DNA of 64,000 nt from Cognatishimia sp. WU-CL00825 (GTDB lineage: Bacteria; Pseudomonadota; Alphaproteobacteria; Rhodobacterales; Rhodobacteraceae), in assembly GCF_040364665.1 (NCBI RefSeq), contig NZ_BAABWX010000006.1, positions 32,909-96,908 of the forward strand, written 5' to 3'. A program made the translations under genes and the position numbers. Shown here piece after piece: positions 8,224-17,624 of this stretch. Position 1 is the stretch's first letter. Every line of letters starts with the position of its first letter. The notes under the pieces are model-generated. The model saw only the letters and a program-made list of their open reading frames with translations, did no database searches and was not told the origin of the DNA.

Positions 8224-10001
8224 ACTTCAGCCTCGGTGCGCAGCCAACTGCGCAACACGCGCAGCACATCGTCGGGCTTTTCTTCGGCCATGTTCTGGAT
8301 GGCTTCGACGCGGGCCTTGATCAAGTTGCCACGCACACCCAGGGTTTCGATATATTCGTGGGGGCCTTCGTCGCCATCCAGATCAAAGATGCTGGTGACG
8401 CCCGGTGCTTTGGGATCAAAGGGGCCAACTTTGGGCAGTGGAGTTGCGCGGCCCCGTGGTGGCGTTGGGCTGCCATCTTGGGCCAAGGGCATGCCATCGC
8501 CAAGGGCGGGATCTGGCGTGACAGAGGATAAGAGTTCGGCGGATTCCGGATTGACCACAGCCGACGGTGTTCCGTCAGGGCCAGCAATGGCAGCGGCGCC
8601 TTCGGCCGGTGGCAGTGCCGGTGTGGGCTTTTCAAGCAGGGTGCGCAGGGCCGGGCGCACGCCCAGGATCATGATCAGCGCAACAATGGCCAAGCCAAGC
8701 AAACCCCGCAGAATGGGCACGATATTGCGGGTCAATTGCTCGCCCATGGACAGGGTGATCGGGTCGCCGACTTCCATCGAGTAATCCATGAACCGCAGGC
8801 TATCGACGGAAATGTCATCCCCGCGCGCGGCGCTAAAGCCAACAGCGGTTTTCACAAGCTCTGTCAGACGTTCGATTTCGGCGGCATCGCGTTCGGAATA
8901 GATCACCTCGCCGTCTTCGACATTGTAGATGCCGTTGACCAATACTGCGATGGACACCCGTTTGACTTCGCCGGCTTCGCGAATGATTTCGCGGCGGGTG
9001 TTGCCAATTTCATAGGTGACCACTTCGCCGGTTTTGGATTGGCTAGAGGCCGCGCCACCGCCGGCCGCATCTTGCAGGGCGGCCGGGATGTTGTTTTCAA
9101 CGCCCACGCCGCCGCCATTTTCGGACCCGGCCTGTTCTTCGGTGCGGCTTTCGGTCGAGCGCACAACCTGTTGATCTGGGTTATAGCTTTGTTCCACAAC
9201 CACTTCGCGGGCTGTGGTCAGGTCAACGTTGACGCGTACACGGGCGTTGCCTGCGCCCACGCGGGCGGTCAGCATGTTGCGCACTTCTTGCGCCAGACGT
9301 TCTTCGATGCCGGATTTGGCGGTTTGGCTGCTGCCTTGGCCGGTGCCATCGGCGTTTTCCGCAAGGATGACTTCGCCGCTGGCGGACAGCACCGTCACGC
9401 GCCCCAGATCCAGTTCAGACACGGAGGAGGCCACGAGGTTGCGAATGGCAGAGGCCTGTTTGCGGCCAATGGTGCGGCCCGGCACAGGGCGGACAATCAC
9501 CGAGGCGCGCGGATTGGCGCGTTCGCGGGAAAAGGCCTCGCGTTCTGGCAGCACCAGATGCACCCGCGCGCTTTGCACGCCTTCCAGAGTTTGGATCGAG
9601 CGGGCAATTTCACCTTCCATGGCGCGCAGACGGTTCACCCGCTGCATGAAGGAGTTCATGGCAAGACCGGAGGATTCGTCAAACAGCTCCCAGCCGGGAT
9701 CGCCCTCGATCGGCAGGCCGGTTTCGGCCAGCACCATGCGGGCGCGGGCCAGATTGTTGCCGGGCACCAGAACCGAGGTGCCATCTTCGGACATGCGCGC
9801 GTCAAAGCCGGCATTGGCCAGAGTGGCCTCGACCGAGGTGGCCGTAGCCGGGGACAAGTTTTTGTAAAGCGGTGCATAATCTGCTGTGGTGACCGCGGAA
9901 ATTCCAAGAATAAGGGCCGCCATCAGACCGGTTGCCACCGCCGCCAGAATCATCAGCTTGCGTTGGCCCAATCCGATCAGGTTGTTTATCAGGTTTTGCA
10001 C
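8220..10001 (-). CDS. fliF: flagellar MS-ring protein FliF
   Basis: FliF (593 aa) forms the MS ring and part of the proximal rod. Two membrane spans bracket a large periplasmic part: LMILAAVATGLMAALILGIS near 17-36 and IVPILRGLLGLAIVALIMIL near 438-457. The YscJ/FliF ring motifs include LAETGLPIEGDPGWELFDES and ARVHLVLPEREAFSRERANP. The cytoplasmic C-terminal tail that binds FliG ends the protein (DDVLRVLRSWLRTEAEV). It heads the fliF-fliH-fliN-fliP operon and diverges from fliL across 135 bp. Confidence 0.95.
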   Translation of the reverse strand: MQNLINNLIGLGQRKLMILAAVATGLMAALILGISAVTTADYAPLYKNLSPATATSVEATLANAGFDARMSEDGTSVLVPGNNLARARMVLAETGLPIEGDPGWELFDESSGLAMNSFMQRVNRLRAMEGEIARSIQTLEGVQSARVHLVLPEREAFSRERANPRASVIVRPVPGRTIGRKQASAIRNLVASSVSELDLGRVTVLSASGEVILAENADGTGQGSSQTAKSGIEERLAQEVRNMLTARVGAGNARVRVNVDLTTAREVVVEQSYNPDQQVVRSTESRTEEQAGSENGGGVGVENNIPAALQDAAGGGAASSQSKTGEVVTYEIGNTRREIIREAGEVKRVSIAVLVNGIYNVEDGEVIYSERDAAEIERLTELVKTAVGFSAARGDDISVDSLRFMDYSMEVGDPITLSMGEQLTRNIVPILRGLLGLAIVALIMILGVRPALRTLLEKPTPALPPAEGAAAIAGPDGTPSAVVNPESAELLSSVTPDPALGDGMPLAQDGSPTPPRGRATPLPKVGPFDPKAPGVTSIFDLDGDEGPHEYIETLGVRGNLIKARVEAIQNMAEEKPDDVLRVLRSWLRTEAEV

Positions 10002-10027
10002 GGTGCCTCCGGGGCGTTCTCGGTGTT

Positions 10028-10110
10028 GTTAAAATAAACTAAACTATTTTTGCCTAACAAGTAAATATCCATGTCTATACTTGCATTCATAAAGAAATAA
10101 TAAGATTATA
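10028..10110. promoter_or_regulatory. divergent fliF/fliL control region
   Basis: The 135-bp region between the divergent fliF and fliL starts is very AT-rich. On the plus strand it holds CTATTTTTGC (10044-10053) and CTATACTTGC (10075-10084), two copies of the cluster motif. On the minus strand there is a one-mismatch CtrA-type box, TTTA-N7-TTAA (10029-10043), about 27 bp before fliF. Confidence 0.4.
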
Positions 10111-10136
10111 GTTCTTGATAGATCTATGGGTAATCA

Positions 10137-10799
10137 ATGGCCAAAGCACCAAAAAACAAGGATCAGAAGCCAGAAACCGACGCCCAAGGCGGCGGGCAGG
10201 GTGATGGCGATGAGGCCGCAAAGCCAAAGTCCAGCAAAAAGCTGCTTTTGGCGGCGGTTGTTCTGTCCTTGCTGTCCTTGGGGGGCGGGTTCTTTTTGGC
10301 GCGCATGGCCTTTCAGCAGGATGCGCAGCAATACGAACCGGATTACGTCGAAGAATCCGAAAGCGCCGAGATGGCAGATGGCGACGCTGGTGCGCATGGC
10401 GATGAGGACGGGCATAGCGATGACGAAGAGCACGCCGAAGAAGGTGGGGCCGCTGGCGAAGAGGTCGCAGATCCGAAGACAGAAGGTTTGTTGGCCTTTG
10501 ATGAGATCCTGACCAATATCACCAGTTTTGATGCCCATGGCGTGCCGGGTCACTCGTTTCTGAAATTAAGCGTGGTGATGATTTACCGGCCTGATCCCGG
10601 TGCCGAAGCCCTGATGGAAAAGCGTCAGCCGTTCATGCGGGATTTGTTCAATGGCTATGCCCGCAGCCTGACCGAGGCTGATGTGCGTGGCATGGCTGGG
10701 ATTTTGACAGTCAAGGCCGAGCTGTTGAAACGGGCGCGGGCGGCGGCGGGCAATGATTTGCCACAAGAAATTCTGATCAGCGATCTGATCGTACAATAG
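10137..10799 (+). CDS. fliL: flagellar basal-body-associated protein FliL
   Basis: The 220-residue protein has a charged cytoplasmic start (1-33), one membrane span (LLLAAVVLSLLSLGGGFFLA, about 35-54), a strongly acidic His/Glu/Asp-rich linker (about 65-110), and a periplasmic FliL domain ending in ILISDLIVQ. FliL surrounds the stator and supports torque. The acidic linker is unusually long. The gene precedes fliM by 5-8 nt in a four-gene unit. A second, more divergent FliL-like gene lies at 34254-34724. Confidence 0.88.
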   Translation: MAKAPKNKDQKPETDAQGGGQGDGDEAAKPKSSKKLLLAAVVLSLLSLGGGFFLARMAFQQDAQQYEPDYVEESESAEMADGDAGAHGDEDGHSDDEEHAEEGGAAGEEVADPKTEGLLAFDEILTNITSFDAHGVPGHSFLKLSVVMIYRPDPGAEALMEKRQPFMRDLFNGYARSLTEADVRGMAGILTVKAELLKRARAAAGNDLPQEILISDLIVQ

Positions 10800-10807
10800 G
10801 GGCGGTG

Positions 10808-11761
10808 ATGAACAAAACCATGTCACCAGAAGAAATCGCAGCGCAAAGCGGCAATCTGATTGATGAGATCATTCGGATGTCTGACTTTAGCTTTGAGCGC
10901 TTGCCGATGCTGGACATCATCGGGGAACGCCTGGCGGATACGCTGTCGGTTTTGATGCCCGATCTGACCGGGGTGATTTGTGAAGCCTCCCTGAAGCAAT
11001 TGGATTACCTGCCGATGGCCCAGGCGATGGACGGGCTGAATATGCCCGCGTTGCTGGGGGTGGTGGCGGCGCAGAACCTGGATGGCGAATTGCTGATTGC
11101 CATGGATGCCACCTTTGCGTTGACGGCGATTGAATTGATGCTGGGCGGCACGGCCAAGGGCGAGATGCAGCGCCAATCCGAAGAATTCACCGCAATCGAG
11201 CGCGGTTTTGGCCATAAGCTGGCGGATGTGATTGCAGGTGAGTTGCAGCGCGGTCTGGCGATGGTGGGTGATGTGCATCTGGAAATGGACCGGATTGAAA
11301 CCGATCCAGACTCTGCCACGGTCACCCAGCCGGCCAATCTGTGTGTGCGCATGCGGTTGACGGTGGTCTTGGCGGGGCGCACCGGGTCGGTGGATGTGAT
11401 CATTCCTTATGATGCGCTGGAACCAATCCGCCCGAAATTGGGTAAAATCCACTTTGGCGAGCCAAGCGAAGACGGCAACCCCTGGAAAGACCAATTGTCA
11501 GGCCAAATTGAACGTTCGACCATCGAGCTGGAAGCGGTGCTGACCAATATCGGCGTGCCGATCCAATCGATCATGGATTGGAAGCCCGGCGACACGCTGA
11601 ACCTTTGGATCGAAGAAGACCACGCCGCCACGGTGGTGTGTGCCGAAACAGAAATGTTTAAGGCAGTGATGGGCAAACGCAACAATGGCAATACGGCCAT
11701 TCGCATTGTGAAACAGATTGAACAGGAAGAGGAGACCGAAAATGGCCGCGACCCTTACTGA
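10808..11761 (+). CDS. fliM: flagellar motor switch protein FliM
   Basis: FliM (about 317 aa) is the middle C-ring protein that receives CheY-P. The central CheC-like domain (about 40-220) includes LTAIELMLGGTAKGEMQRQS, and the C-terminal SpoA domain includes IELEAVLTNIGVPIQSIMDW. The N-terminus reads MSPEEIAAQSGNLIDEIIRM and lacks an obvious copy of the usual CheY-binding LSQDEIDALL peptide, though MSPEEIAAQSG may be a variant. ATG 10808 is preferred over GTG 10805 because AGGGGC lies just upstream. The 3' end overlaps the next gene by 20 nt. Confidence 0.92.
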   Translation: MNKTMSPEEIAAQSGNLIDEIIRMSDFSFERLPMLDIIGERLADTLSVLMPDLTGVICEASLKQLDYLPMAQAMDGLNMPALLGVVAAQNLDGELLIAMDATFALTAIELMLGGTAKGEMQRQSEEFTAIERGFGHKLADVIAGELQRGLAMVGDVHLEMDRIETDPDSATVTQPANLCVRMRLTVVLAGRTGSVDVIIPYDALEPIRPKLGKIHFGEPSEDGNPWKDQLSGQIERSTIELEAVLTNIGVPIQSIMDWKPGDTLNLWIEEDHAATVVCAETEMFKAVMGKRNNGNTAIRIVKQIEQEEETENGRDPY

Positions 11762-12110
11762 TATGGTGATCATTGTCTTGCTGGCAGGCAGCATTGGCTA
11801 TGGTTGGTATATTTCCCGCAAAGTGCAGGTCTTGATGGCCGCGCTGCAAGAGCTGGAGCCTTTGGTGAACGCGTTTTCAACCGCGGTGGATAAATCCGAG
11901 GAATCCGTCAATCAGCTGAAGCTGAATCTGGAAGAACCGCAGCAGCCGGTTAGCACGCAACACATGTTGGCAGAAGAAGACGACGACGAACCGATGTTTG
12001 CCACCCGTCGTGCTCCGGAGCATAAAATCCCCGGCGTGCAGGTTGTGCGCAACAAACAAGATCTGGTGCGCCGTTTCTTTGATGCGTCGCGTTCTGAGTC
12101 AAAGGTATAG
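11742..12110 (+). CDS. membrane-anchored coiled-coil protein of the flagellar cluster, unknown function
   Basis: A 122-residue protein with one N-terminal membrane span (MVIIVLLAGSIGYGWYISRK, about 8-27) and a cytosolic region with a short coiled coil (about 29-65), then an acidic stretch and a basic tail ending RRFFDASRSESKV. I do not recognise the family. ATG 11742 follows GAGGAG at good spacing and lies inside the end of fliM, so translation is probably coupled. The motE-like gene follows after 3 nt. Context suggests a basal-body or stator-associated protein. Confidence 0.65.
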   Translation: MAATLTDMVIIVLLAGSIGYGWYISRKVQVLMAALQELEPLVNAFSTAVDKSEESVNQLKLNLEEPQQPVSTQHMLAEEDDDEPMFATRRAPEHKIPGVQVVRNKQDLVRRFFDASRSESKV

Positions 12111-12113
12111 ATC

Positions 12114-12779
12114 ATGGCAAAGTTTCTGGTTGGTAAAGTGTTGATTGGCGGGCTGGTGTTGACGGCCTTTGCCAAAGCGGCTGTGTCCTTTCCGGAATTG
12201 CCCACACCGTTTGATACGCCGGCGCCGACCCAAATGCCGGTGGTGCAGGCCGCGGCCTCTGCCGAAGAAGAAGAACCGACGGGCCCGGTGCCTGCAGATG
12301 CGCCGCCGCCGGTTGTGGCGGGTCTCAGCTCGGTGCCAGCGCAATGTGAAACCCCCGAAGAGGTGTTGCGCGCCTTGTCGGTGGAGCGTGACTTGATCAT
12401 GGGGCAGCAAAAAACCCTGAATCTGCGCGAATCTGAGCTGGCCCTGGCCAAGGAAAAGCTGAGCATTGAAAAAGCCGCTTTGGTTGAACTGAAAGAGTCG
12501 ATTCAATCGCTGTTGGGCAAGGTTGAAGCGGCCCAGACAGAAGATCTGGAACGGTTGATCAGTTTTTACAAAAACATGAAACCGGCCGAAGCTGCACGGA
12601 TTATGGATGATCTGGACATCGAAGTGACCATCATGGTTTTAGGCACGATGAACCCCCGGACGGCCGCGCCGATTATGGCCAAAATGGCCCCGGTGCGGGC
12701 ACGGGCCGTCTCCAAGATTATCCTGGAACGCAGCCAGTTGCCGGGTGATCAGGACCTGAACGGGATCCGTTTGAAATAG
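12114..12779 (+). CDS. motE: MotE-like periplasmic chaperone
   Basis: The 221-residue protein has a signal peptide (about 1-22), a Pro/Glu-rich stretch, a coiled coil (about 85-140), and a C-terminal MgtE-N-like segment (FYKNMKPAEAARIMDDLDIE, about 156-175), the hallmark of MotE. In Sinorhizobium MotE is a periplasmic chaperone for MotC and dimerises through one cysteine. Here there is also a single cysteine, C78, near position 56 of the mature protein. No sequence-recognisable motC is present; a periplasmic helical-repeat protein (29239-31071) may be its client. It ends the fliL operon. Confidence 0.72.
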   Translation: MAKFLVGKVLIGGLVLTAFAKAAVSFPELPTPFDTPAPTQMPVVQAAASAEEEEPTGPVPADAPPPVVAGLSSVPAQCETPEEVLRALSVERDLIMGQQKTLNLRESELALAKEKLSIEKAALVELKESIQSLLGKVEAAQTEDLERLISFYKNMKPAEAARIMDDLDIEVTIMVLGTMNPRTAAPIMAKMAPVRARAVSKIILERSQLPGDQDLNGIRLK

Positions 12780-12813
12780 GGACAGATCACTTTATCGTAC
12801 GGCGGTTGGTGGA

Positions 12814-13479
12814 TCAACGTGTTACTACCCGGTCTGAGTTACGCAGCAGATGAATGCCCACCCATGCAAACCAAACAATAAAACCCAAGCCGAATATGGC
12901 GCCGGTTATCGGGGCAAGAGCTGGGACGAGTGTGCTTAGTCCGGCAAGGCCAATCAGCAAGCCACAAATATTCATGGCCTTTGAAAATGCCCTAGTGCGC
13001 AAGGCCCCCCAGCTTAGGATCGACACCCACAAACCACCGGCAAGCTCATTACCGCCGCCCAGACCACTTTCCACTGCTGTAAGGCTTTGCAGAAAAATAA
13101 CCGCTTGTGATGGGTTCAGAGCATAGAGGGTAGAAACTGTGCCCAAGGTGATGTTTGAAAGCATGCCACTGGCCAAAACGAGACCTGCCCAAATCAAAGC
13201 AAAAGAAGTGGCCACCTGACTAAATGCGGGTGCTTTTTCTTTAAGCTTGTCATGAATGGCGAGGGCGAGGATGACCAAAACAATGGCATTCAGAATCCAA
13301 ATTACCAAATTCCAGATATACATGATCAACTGGTTCTCAGAGAAAAACTTGGCCTGCGCAACCATGTCGTTTCCGTCATAGCCAGCGGGCTCCAACACGC
13401 CTAGCAACAGTCCAATACCAAACAAGTAGGTTCCGGCTGCGACCAGTCCGGCAATGCCGCCAATCCGTTGAAAATTCAT
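12814..13479 (-). CDS. DUF4386-type integral membrane protein
   Basis: The 221-residue protein has six predicted membrane spans, starting with IGGIAGLVAAGTYLFGIGLL and ending with LGFIVWFAWVGIHLLRN, a pattern of DUF4386 proteins of unknown function. The start ATG at 13479 follows AAAGGG; the longer upstream reading is unlikely. It sits between the end of the fliL unit and the end of the flhB unit, on the same strand as flhB but 147 bp downstream. It has no known link to flagella and looks like a later insertion. Confidence 0.7.
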   Translation of the reverse strand: MNFQRIGGIAGLVAAGTYLFGIGLLLGVLEPAGYDGNDMVAQAKFFSENQLIMYIWNLVIWILNAIVLVILALAIHDKLKEKAPAFSQVATSFALIWAGLVLASGMLSNITLGTVSTLYALNPSQAVIFLQSLTAVESGLGGGNELAGGLWVSILSWGALRTRAFSKAMNICGLLIGLAGLSTLVPALAPITGAIFGLGFIVWFAWVGIHLLRNSDRVVTR

Positions 13480-13626
13480 ATTGATCAGGCCCTTTCGTGT
13501 TAACCGTGGGATAAAACGTGAGATGCGTGCTGTAAACAGTCTTGATGTGCAAAGATCTAGCCTGAGGTTACACAATTCGGAAATCGGTCGCGCTTAGCGC
13601 CCTTTCAACTGCCGCGATCGGCTCGC

Positions 13627-14754
13627 TCACTCCTCATCTTCCCGCAACGTCGATCCAGCTGGGGGTTTGCGTCTGGGGTTGCGTTGGATTTCCATGACAA
13701 AGCTGATGATTTCCGCCACCACTTGCCAATGTTCAACAGGCACCACGTCGTCGACTTCGATCACGTCATAAAGCGAACGGGCAAGTGGTTTGTTTTCGAC
13801 AATTGGCACATCGTGTTCTCGGGCGAGCTGGCGGATTTGCCGGGCCATCAGGTCGGCGCCTTTGGCGACGCATACCGGCACTTCGTCGATGCCCTGTTCA
13901 TATTTCAGCGCCACGGCAAAATGGGTTGGGTTGGTCAGGATCACGCTGGCGGTGGGCACGGCGGTGGCAATACGTTGCTGGGCGCGTTGACGACGCAGGG
14001 CGGCGCGTTTGCCTTTGATCAGCGGATCGCCTTCGGCCTCTTTCATCTCGTCGCGGATTTCCTTGATCGACATCATCTGTTTGCGCCGCCAGTCAAAGCG
14101 CCGCCACAGAATGTCCAGAATGGCCACCGGCACCAGAAAGGCGGCAGCGGCGATCAACAATTTGGTGGTGGCGTCCAGCATATAGCCGGGCAGGGCTTCG
14201 GGCACAAAGCCCGGGGCCTGCCAAATGTCGCGCACGGCGGTGTTTGTCACCCAAAGCGCCAGACCGCCGACCACCAGTACCTTCGTCAGGTTTTTGACAA
14301 ATTCCACCACAGTGTTGGCGGAAAACTGGCGTTTCAGGCCTTCGACGATCGAGATTTTGGACAGTTTGGGTTTGACGCGGTCCAATGCTGCGACGGTTTC
14401 GCCCTGGATCAGAACCCCAAACAGGCCCCCGGCCAAGAGCAGCATGAATATTGGGGCCAAAGCGGTCGCCACTCGCATGATGAAATCCCAGAATATGGTG
14501 CCAAGGGCGGCGGTGCCCGCGCCACCAACCCCCACATCGATGCTGCCCGCGTGATCAATCAGCGAAGACAGCGCATCCACCAGCGGCGGGCCTTGCCATT
14601 GCAATGCAAAGGTGGTGATGCCGATCAGCGACACCACCACCATCATATTGCCCGTTTCCCGCGAGCTTGGGACGTCGCCTTTTTTACGGGCGTCGCGGAG
14701 CTTTTTCTCGGTGGGCTCCTGGGTCTTACTGCTTTTGTCTTCTTCGTCTGCCAT
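13627..14754 (-). CDS. flhB: flagellar export protein FlhB
   Basis: FlhB (375 aa) is the export-gate switch protein. Four membrane spans lie between about 30 and 215, and a cytoplasmic domain follows with the autocleavage motif NPTH in VILTNPTHFAVALKYEQGID. Cleavage between N and P switches export from hook to filament substrates. The N-terminus is hydrophilic (KSSKTQEPTEKKLRDARKKG), as is typical. The start lies 6 nt after the fliR stop. It ends the chain flgB-flgC-fliE-fliQ-sltF-flhA-fliR-flhB. Confidence 0.96.
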   Translation of the reverse strand: MADEEDKSSKTQEPTEKKLRDARKKGDVPSSRETGNMMVVVSLIGITTFALQWQGPPLVDALSSLIDHAGSIDVGVGGAGTAALGTIFWDFIMRVATALAPIFMLLLAGGLFGVLIQGETVAALDRVKPKLSKISIVEGLKRQFSANTVVEFVKNLTKVLVVGGLALWVTNTAVRDIWQAPGFVPEALPGYMLDATTKLLIAAAAFLVPVAILDILWRRFDWRRKQMMSIKEIRDEMKEAEGDPLIKGKRAALRRQRAQQRIATAVPTASVILTNPTHFAVALKYEQGIDEVPVCVAKGADLMARQIRQLAREHDVPIVENKPLARSLYDVIEVDDVVPVEHWQVVAEIISFVMEIQRNPRRKPPAGSTLREDEE

Positions 14755-14760
14755 TTTGTA

Positions 14761-15516
14761 TCAGAACCGGAATGTGCCGAACCACTGGATGAAGTCGGAC
14801 AGGAAGAACTCGATCATCGAGGGGATGGCCACTGAAAAGATCAGCAGGCCAACCGCAATTAGAATGGCTGCGGCAACAAAAAACACCGGCAGCTGGGGCA
14901 TCATACGGTTTGCCAGCCCCATTCCCAAGTTGAGAATGACGCCCATGACAAAGAAAGGCGCGGCGATGGCGGTGCCGATATACAGCGAATGGCTGCCAGC
15001 CTTGACCATTTGCTGGGCAAAATCGCCGGTGATTTGCGGCCCCGGCGGAAACACCACATAGCTTTCAATCAGCCCGCGCAGAATGATGTGATGGGTGTCG
15101 GTGATAAAGATCAGCGCCACCGAGCCGATGATCAGCAGCGAGGCCACAAGGGTGGCGCCTTCGAAAGAGCCAAGCGAAGGGCCAAAGGCATTGGCCAGAC
15201 CCGAGACTTGCCCCACCTGATAGCCGGCAAATTGCATGGCCGACAGCAGCACGCGGGCCACAAGGCCGATCCACAGACCTACGGTGACCTCGGATGCCAG
15301 AAGCACAAACATTTCAGCCGGAGCTTGCGGGGCGATATTGGCGGTGGGCACGATGGGATAAAGCGCCAAACACAGCACCAGGGCAAAAGACAGCCGGGCG
15401 CGCAGGGGGATTTGGGTTTCCCCAAAGGCTGGCAAAAACAGCATGGCGCTGCCAATGCGCGCGACCACCAGCACGTATCCAAAGATCAGACTGGCGACAA
15501 AATCCTCGAGTGACAT
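14761..15516 (-). CDS. fliR: flagellar export protein FliR
   Basis: FliR (251 aa) is a gate component with about six spans, recognisable from VLVVARIGSAMLFLPAFGET near the N-terminus and the following IPLRARL. The longest open frame runs on to 15852, but that extension overlaps flhA in another frame and is not protein-like. The ATG at 15516 begins MSLEDFVASLIFGYV and follows the flhA stop by 2 nt, so I chose it. Confidence 0.93.
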   Translation of the reverse strand: MSLEDFVASLIFGYVLVVARIGSAMLFLPAFGETQIPLRARLSFALVLCLALYPIVPTANIAPQAPAEMFVLLASEVTVGLWIGLVARVLLSAMQFAGYQVGQVSGLANAFGPSLGSFEGATLVASLLIIGSVALIFITDTHHIILRGLIESYVVFPPGPQITGDFAQQMVKAGSHSLYIGTAIAAPFFVMGVILNLGMGLANRMMPQLPVFFVAAAILIAVGLLIFSVAIPSMIEFFLSDFIQWFGTFRF

Positions 15517-15518
15517 CG

Positions 15519-17618
15519 CTATGTCCCGATGGTGGCGACGGTTTTCAGCGAGGCGCGGCGGTGGACTTCGTTGTGGGAAATCACCTGTGTCATCGGGCTG
15601 ACGCGTTCCAGAATAGAGCGCACATAGGGGCGGCTGTCGGGTGCCACCAAAAGCGCGGGCCACTGGTCGCTGGCGGCAAATTGCTGAATTTCCTTGCGCA
15701 CGGCCAGAACAAATTCCTGCACCCGTTGCGGCGACATGATGAAATTCACTTCTTCGCCGTTGCGGGAAATTGAATTGTGCATCTCGGTTTCCCAAGATTG
15801 GCCAAGGGTCACCACAGAGACATAGCCACTGGCGTCGGTCAGGGCCTGGCAAATCTGTTTGGCCAGTTGGGCACGCACATGTTCGACCACAAGCTGGACG
15901 TTTTTGGTGGTGCCAGCGGCTTCGGCCACGGCTTCGATGATTTTGGGCAGGTTGCGGATAGAGACCCGTTCAGAGACCAGAGCCTGCAGCACATGTTGCA
16001 GCATCACGGTGGGGGAGTTGTTGGAAATCTCGGCCAGCAATTTTTGATAGTCTTTGGTTTGGCCTTCGATCAATTCTTGGGTGGCGGCATAGGTCAAAAG
16101 CTCTGGCATATGCTCTTTGATGATCTCGGTCAGATGGGTGGTGACCACGCTTTCAGGATCAACCACGGTCATGCCACGGCTTTCCGCCTCGGAGGCCCGG
16201 CTTTGATCGACCCAGACGGCGTTTAGGCCAAAGGTCGGTTCGCGGGTGCGTTCGCCGGGCAGATCAATTTGTGCGCCCGAAGGTTCGATCACCATCATGG
16301 CACCGGGGCGCAACTCGCCGCGCGCGGTTTCGATGCCGTGGATGGAAATCGCATAGGTCATGGCGGGCAATGTGGCGTCATCTTTGATGCGCACGGGTGG
16401 GATCACAAAGCCAAAATCGGTGATGAACAGATTGCGCAGGCTTTTGACTTTGCCGGGCAGGGCCGCATCTGGCGAGTTGATCAGGGGCACCAAGGCGGCA
16501 CCCAGATCCAAGCGCAGATCATCCAGTTTCAGCATTTCCTTGATCGGATCAACCGGGGCTTCGCCAGATTTGACGGCATTGGCTTCTTCGGTGATGCGCA
16601 GCTTTTCCTGTTCGGCCAGGTGGCCTTGCATGACATAACCCAGGGATGACATTGCAATGGCCAGCGCGGTGAAAACCAGCATAGGGAAACCGGGTAGAAA
16701 GCCGATGACCAAACACAGTGCAGCGGCCATATAAAGCGCCTTGGGGAAATTACCAAGCTGCGCCAGAACCGCCTCGTTTGCAGCCCCTTTTGTGCCGCCT
16801 TTGGTGACCAGCAGACCGGCCGCCAAAGATACGATCAGGGCGGGGATTTGTGAGACCAGACCATCGCCAATGGTCAAAACCGTATAGTTGTTGGCGGCTT
16901 CGCCGATGGTCAGGCCACGGCTGGTGACACCAATCAGAATGCCGCCGACCACATTGATCAGGGTGATGATCAGCCCCGCCACCGCATCACCGCGCACAAA
17001 TTTCGACGCACCATCCATCGCGCCAAAGAAAGAGCTTTCTTCTTCGAGTTCCTTGCGACGCGCGCGGGCCTGATGCTCATCAATCATGCCGGCACCCAGA
17101 TCAGCGTCGATGGCCATTTGTTTGCCGGGCATCGCATCCAGCGAGAAGCGGGCGGCGACTTCGGCGATCCGGGTCGAGCCTTTGGTGATGACGATAAAGT
17201 TGATGATCACGAGGATGGCAAAAATCACGATGCCGATGACAAAGTCACCGCCGACAATAAAACGCGAGAAACCTTCGATCACCTTGCCCGCGGCGGCGGT
17301 GCCATTGTGGCCTTCGCTGAGGATCAGCCGGGTTGAGGATACGTTCAAGGCCAGCCGCAGCATGGTGACAACCAGCAGCAACGTCGGGAAAGAGTTGAAA
17401 TCAAGCGCGCGCGGAATCCAGAGGGCGACCATTAGGATCAAGACCGACAGGGACAGCGACAGCGCCAGGCCCAGATCCAGCAAGATCGGCGGCAGGGGCA
17501 CAAACAACATGCCCAAAATCATCACCACACCCAGCGCAAAAGCGATGTCGCGGTTGGCCAGAAGCCGCGAAAAATCGCGGCCTGCTGTTTGGGTGGGGTT
17601 GGTGTCTGGGGCGGTCAT
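15519..17618 (-). CDS. flhA: flagellar export protein FlhA
   Basis: FlhA (699 aa) is the large export-gate subunit. Its membrane half (about 25-330) has eight spans and the conserved FHIPEP-family loop (RFSLDAMPGKQMAIDADLGA, about 160-179). The cytosolic half (about 360-699) forms the nonameric ring that receives substrate-chaperone complexes. Length is normal. It follows sltF by 6 nt and precedes fliR by 2 nt, within the flgB operon. Confidence 0.97.
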   Translation of the reverse strand: MTAPDTNPTQTAGRDFSRLLANRDIAFALGVVMILGMLFVPLPPILLDLGLALSLSLSVLILMVALWIPRALDFNSFPTLLLVVTMLRLALNVSSTRLILSEGHNGTAAAGKVIEGFSRFIVGGDFVIGIVIFAILVIINFIVITKGSTRIAEVAARFSLDAMPGKQMAIDADLGAGMIDEHQARARRKELEEESSFFGAMDGASKFVRGDAVAGLIITLINVVGGILIGVTSRGLTIGEAANNYTVLTIGDGLVSQIPALIVSLAAGLLVTKGGTKGAANEAVLAQLGNFPKALYMAAALCLVIGFLPGFPMLVFTALAIAMSSLGYVMQGHLAEQEKLRITEEANAVKSGEAPVDPIKEMLKLDDLRLDLGAALVPLINSPDAALPGKVKSLRNLFITDFGFVIPPVRIKDDATLPAMTYAISIHGIETARGELRPGAMMVIEPSGAQIDLPGERTREPTFGLNAVWVDQSRASEAESRGMTVVDPESVVTTHLTEIIKEHMPELLTYAATQELIEGQTKDYQKLLAEISNNSPTVMLQHVLQALVSERVSIRNLPKIIEAVAEAAGTTKNVQLVVEHVRAQLAKQICQALTDASGYVSVVTLGQSWETEMHNSISRNGEEVNFIMSPQRVQEFVLAVRKEIQQFAASDQWPALLVAPDSRPYVRSILERVSPMTQVISHNEVHRRASLKTVATIGT

Positions 17619-17624
17619 AGTGGG

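Noticed and set aside
8736..10037. 433-codon plus-strand frame opposite fliF
   Set aside because: It is the mirror of fliF codons, rich in His, Gly and Phe, with no family likeness.
13684..14835. 383-codon plus-strand frame opposite flhB
   Set aside because: Antisense shadow of flhB with biased composition and no motif.
15517..15852. N-terminal extension of fliR
   Set aside because: Overlaps flhA in another frame and lacks protein-like sequence; ATG 15516 fits FliR.
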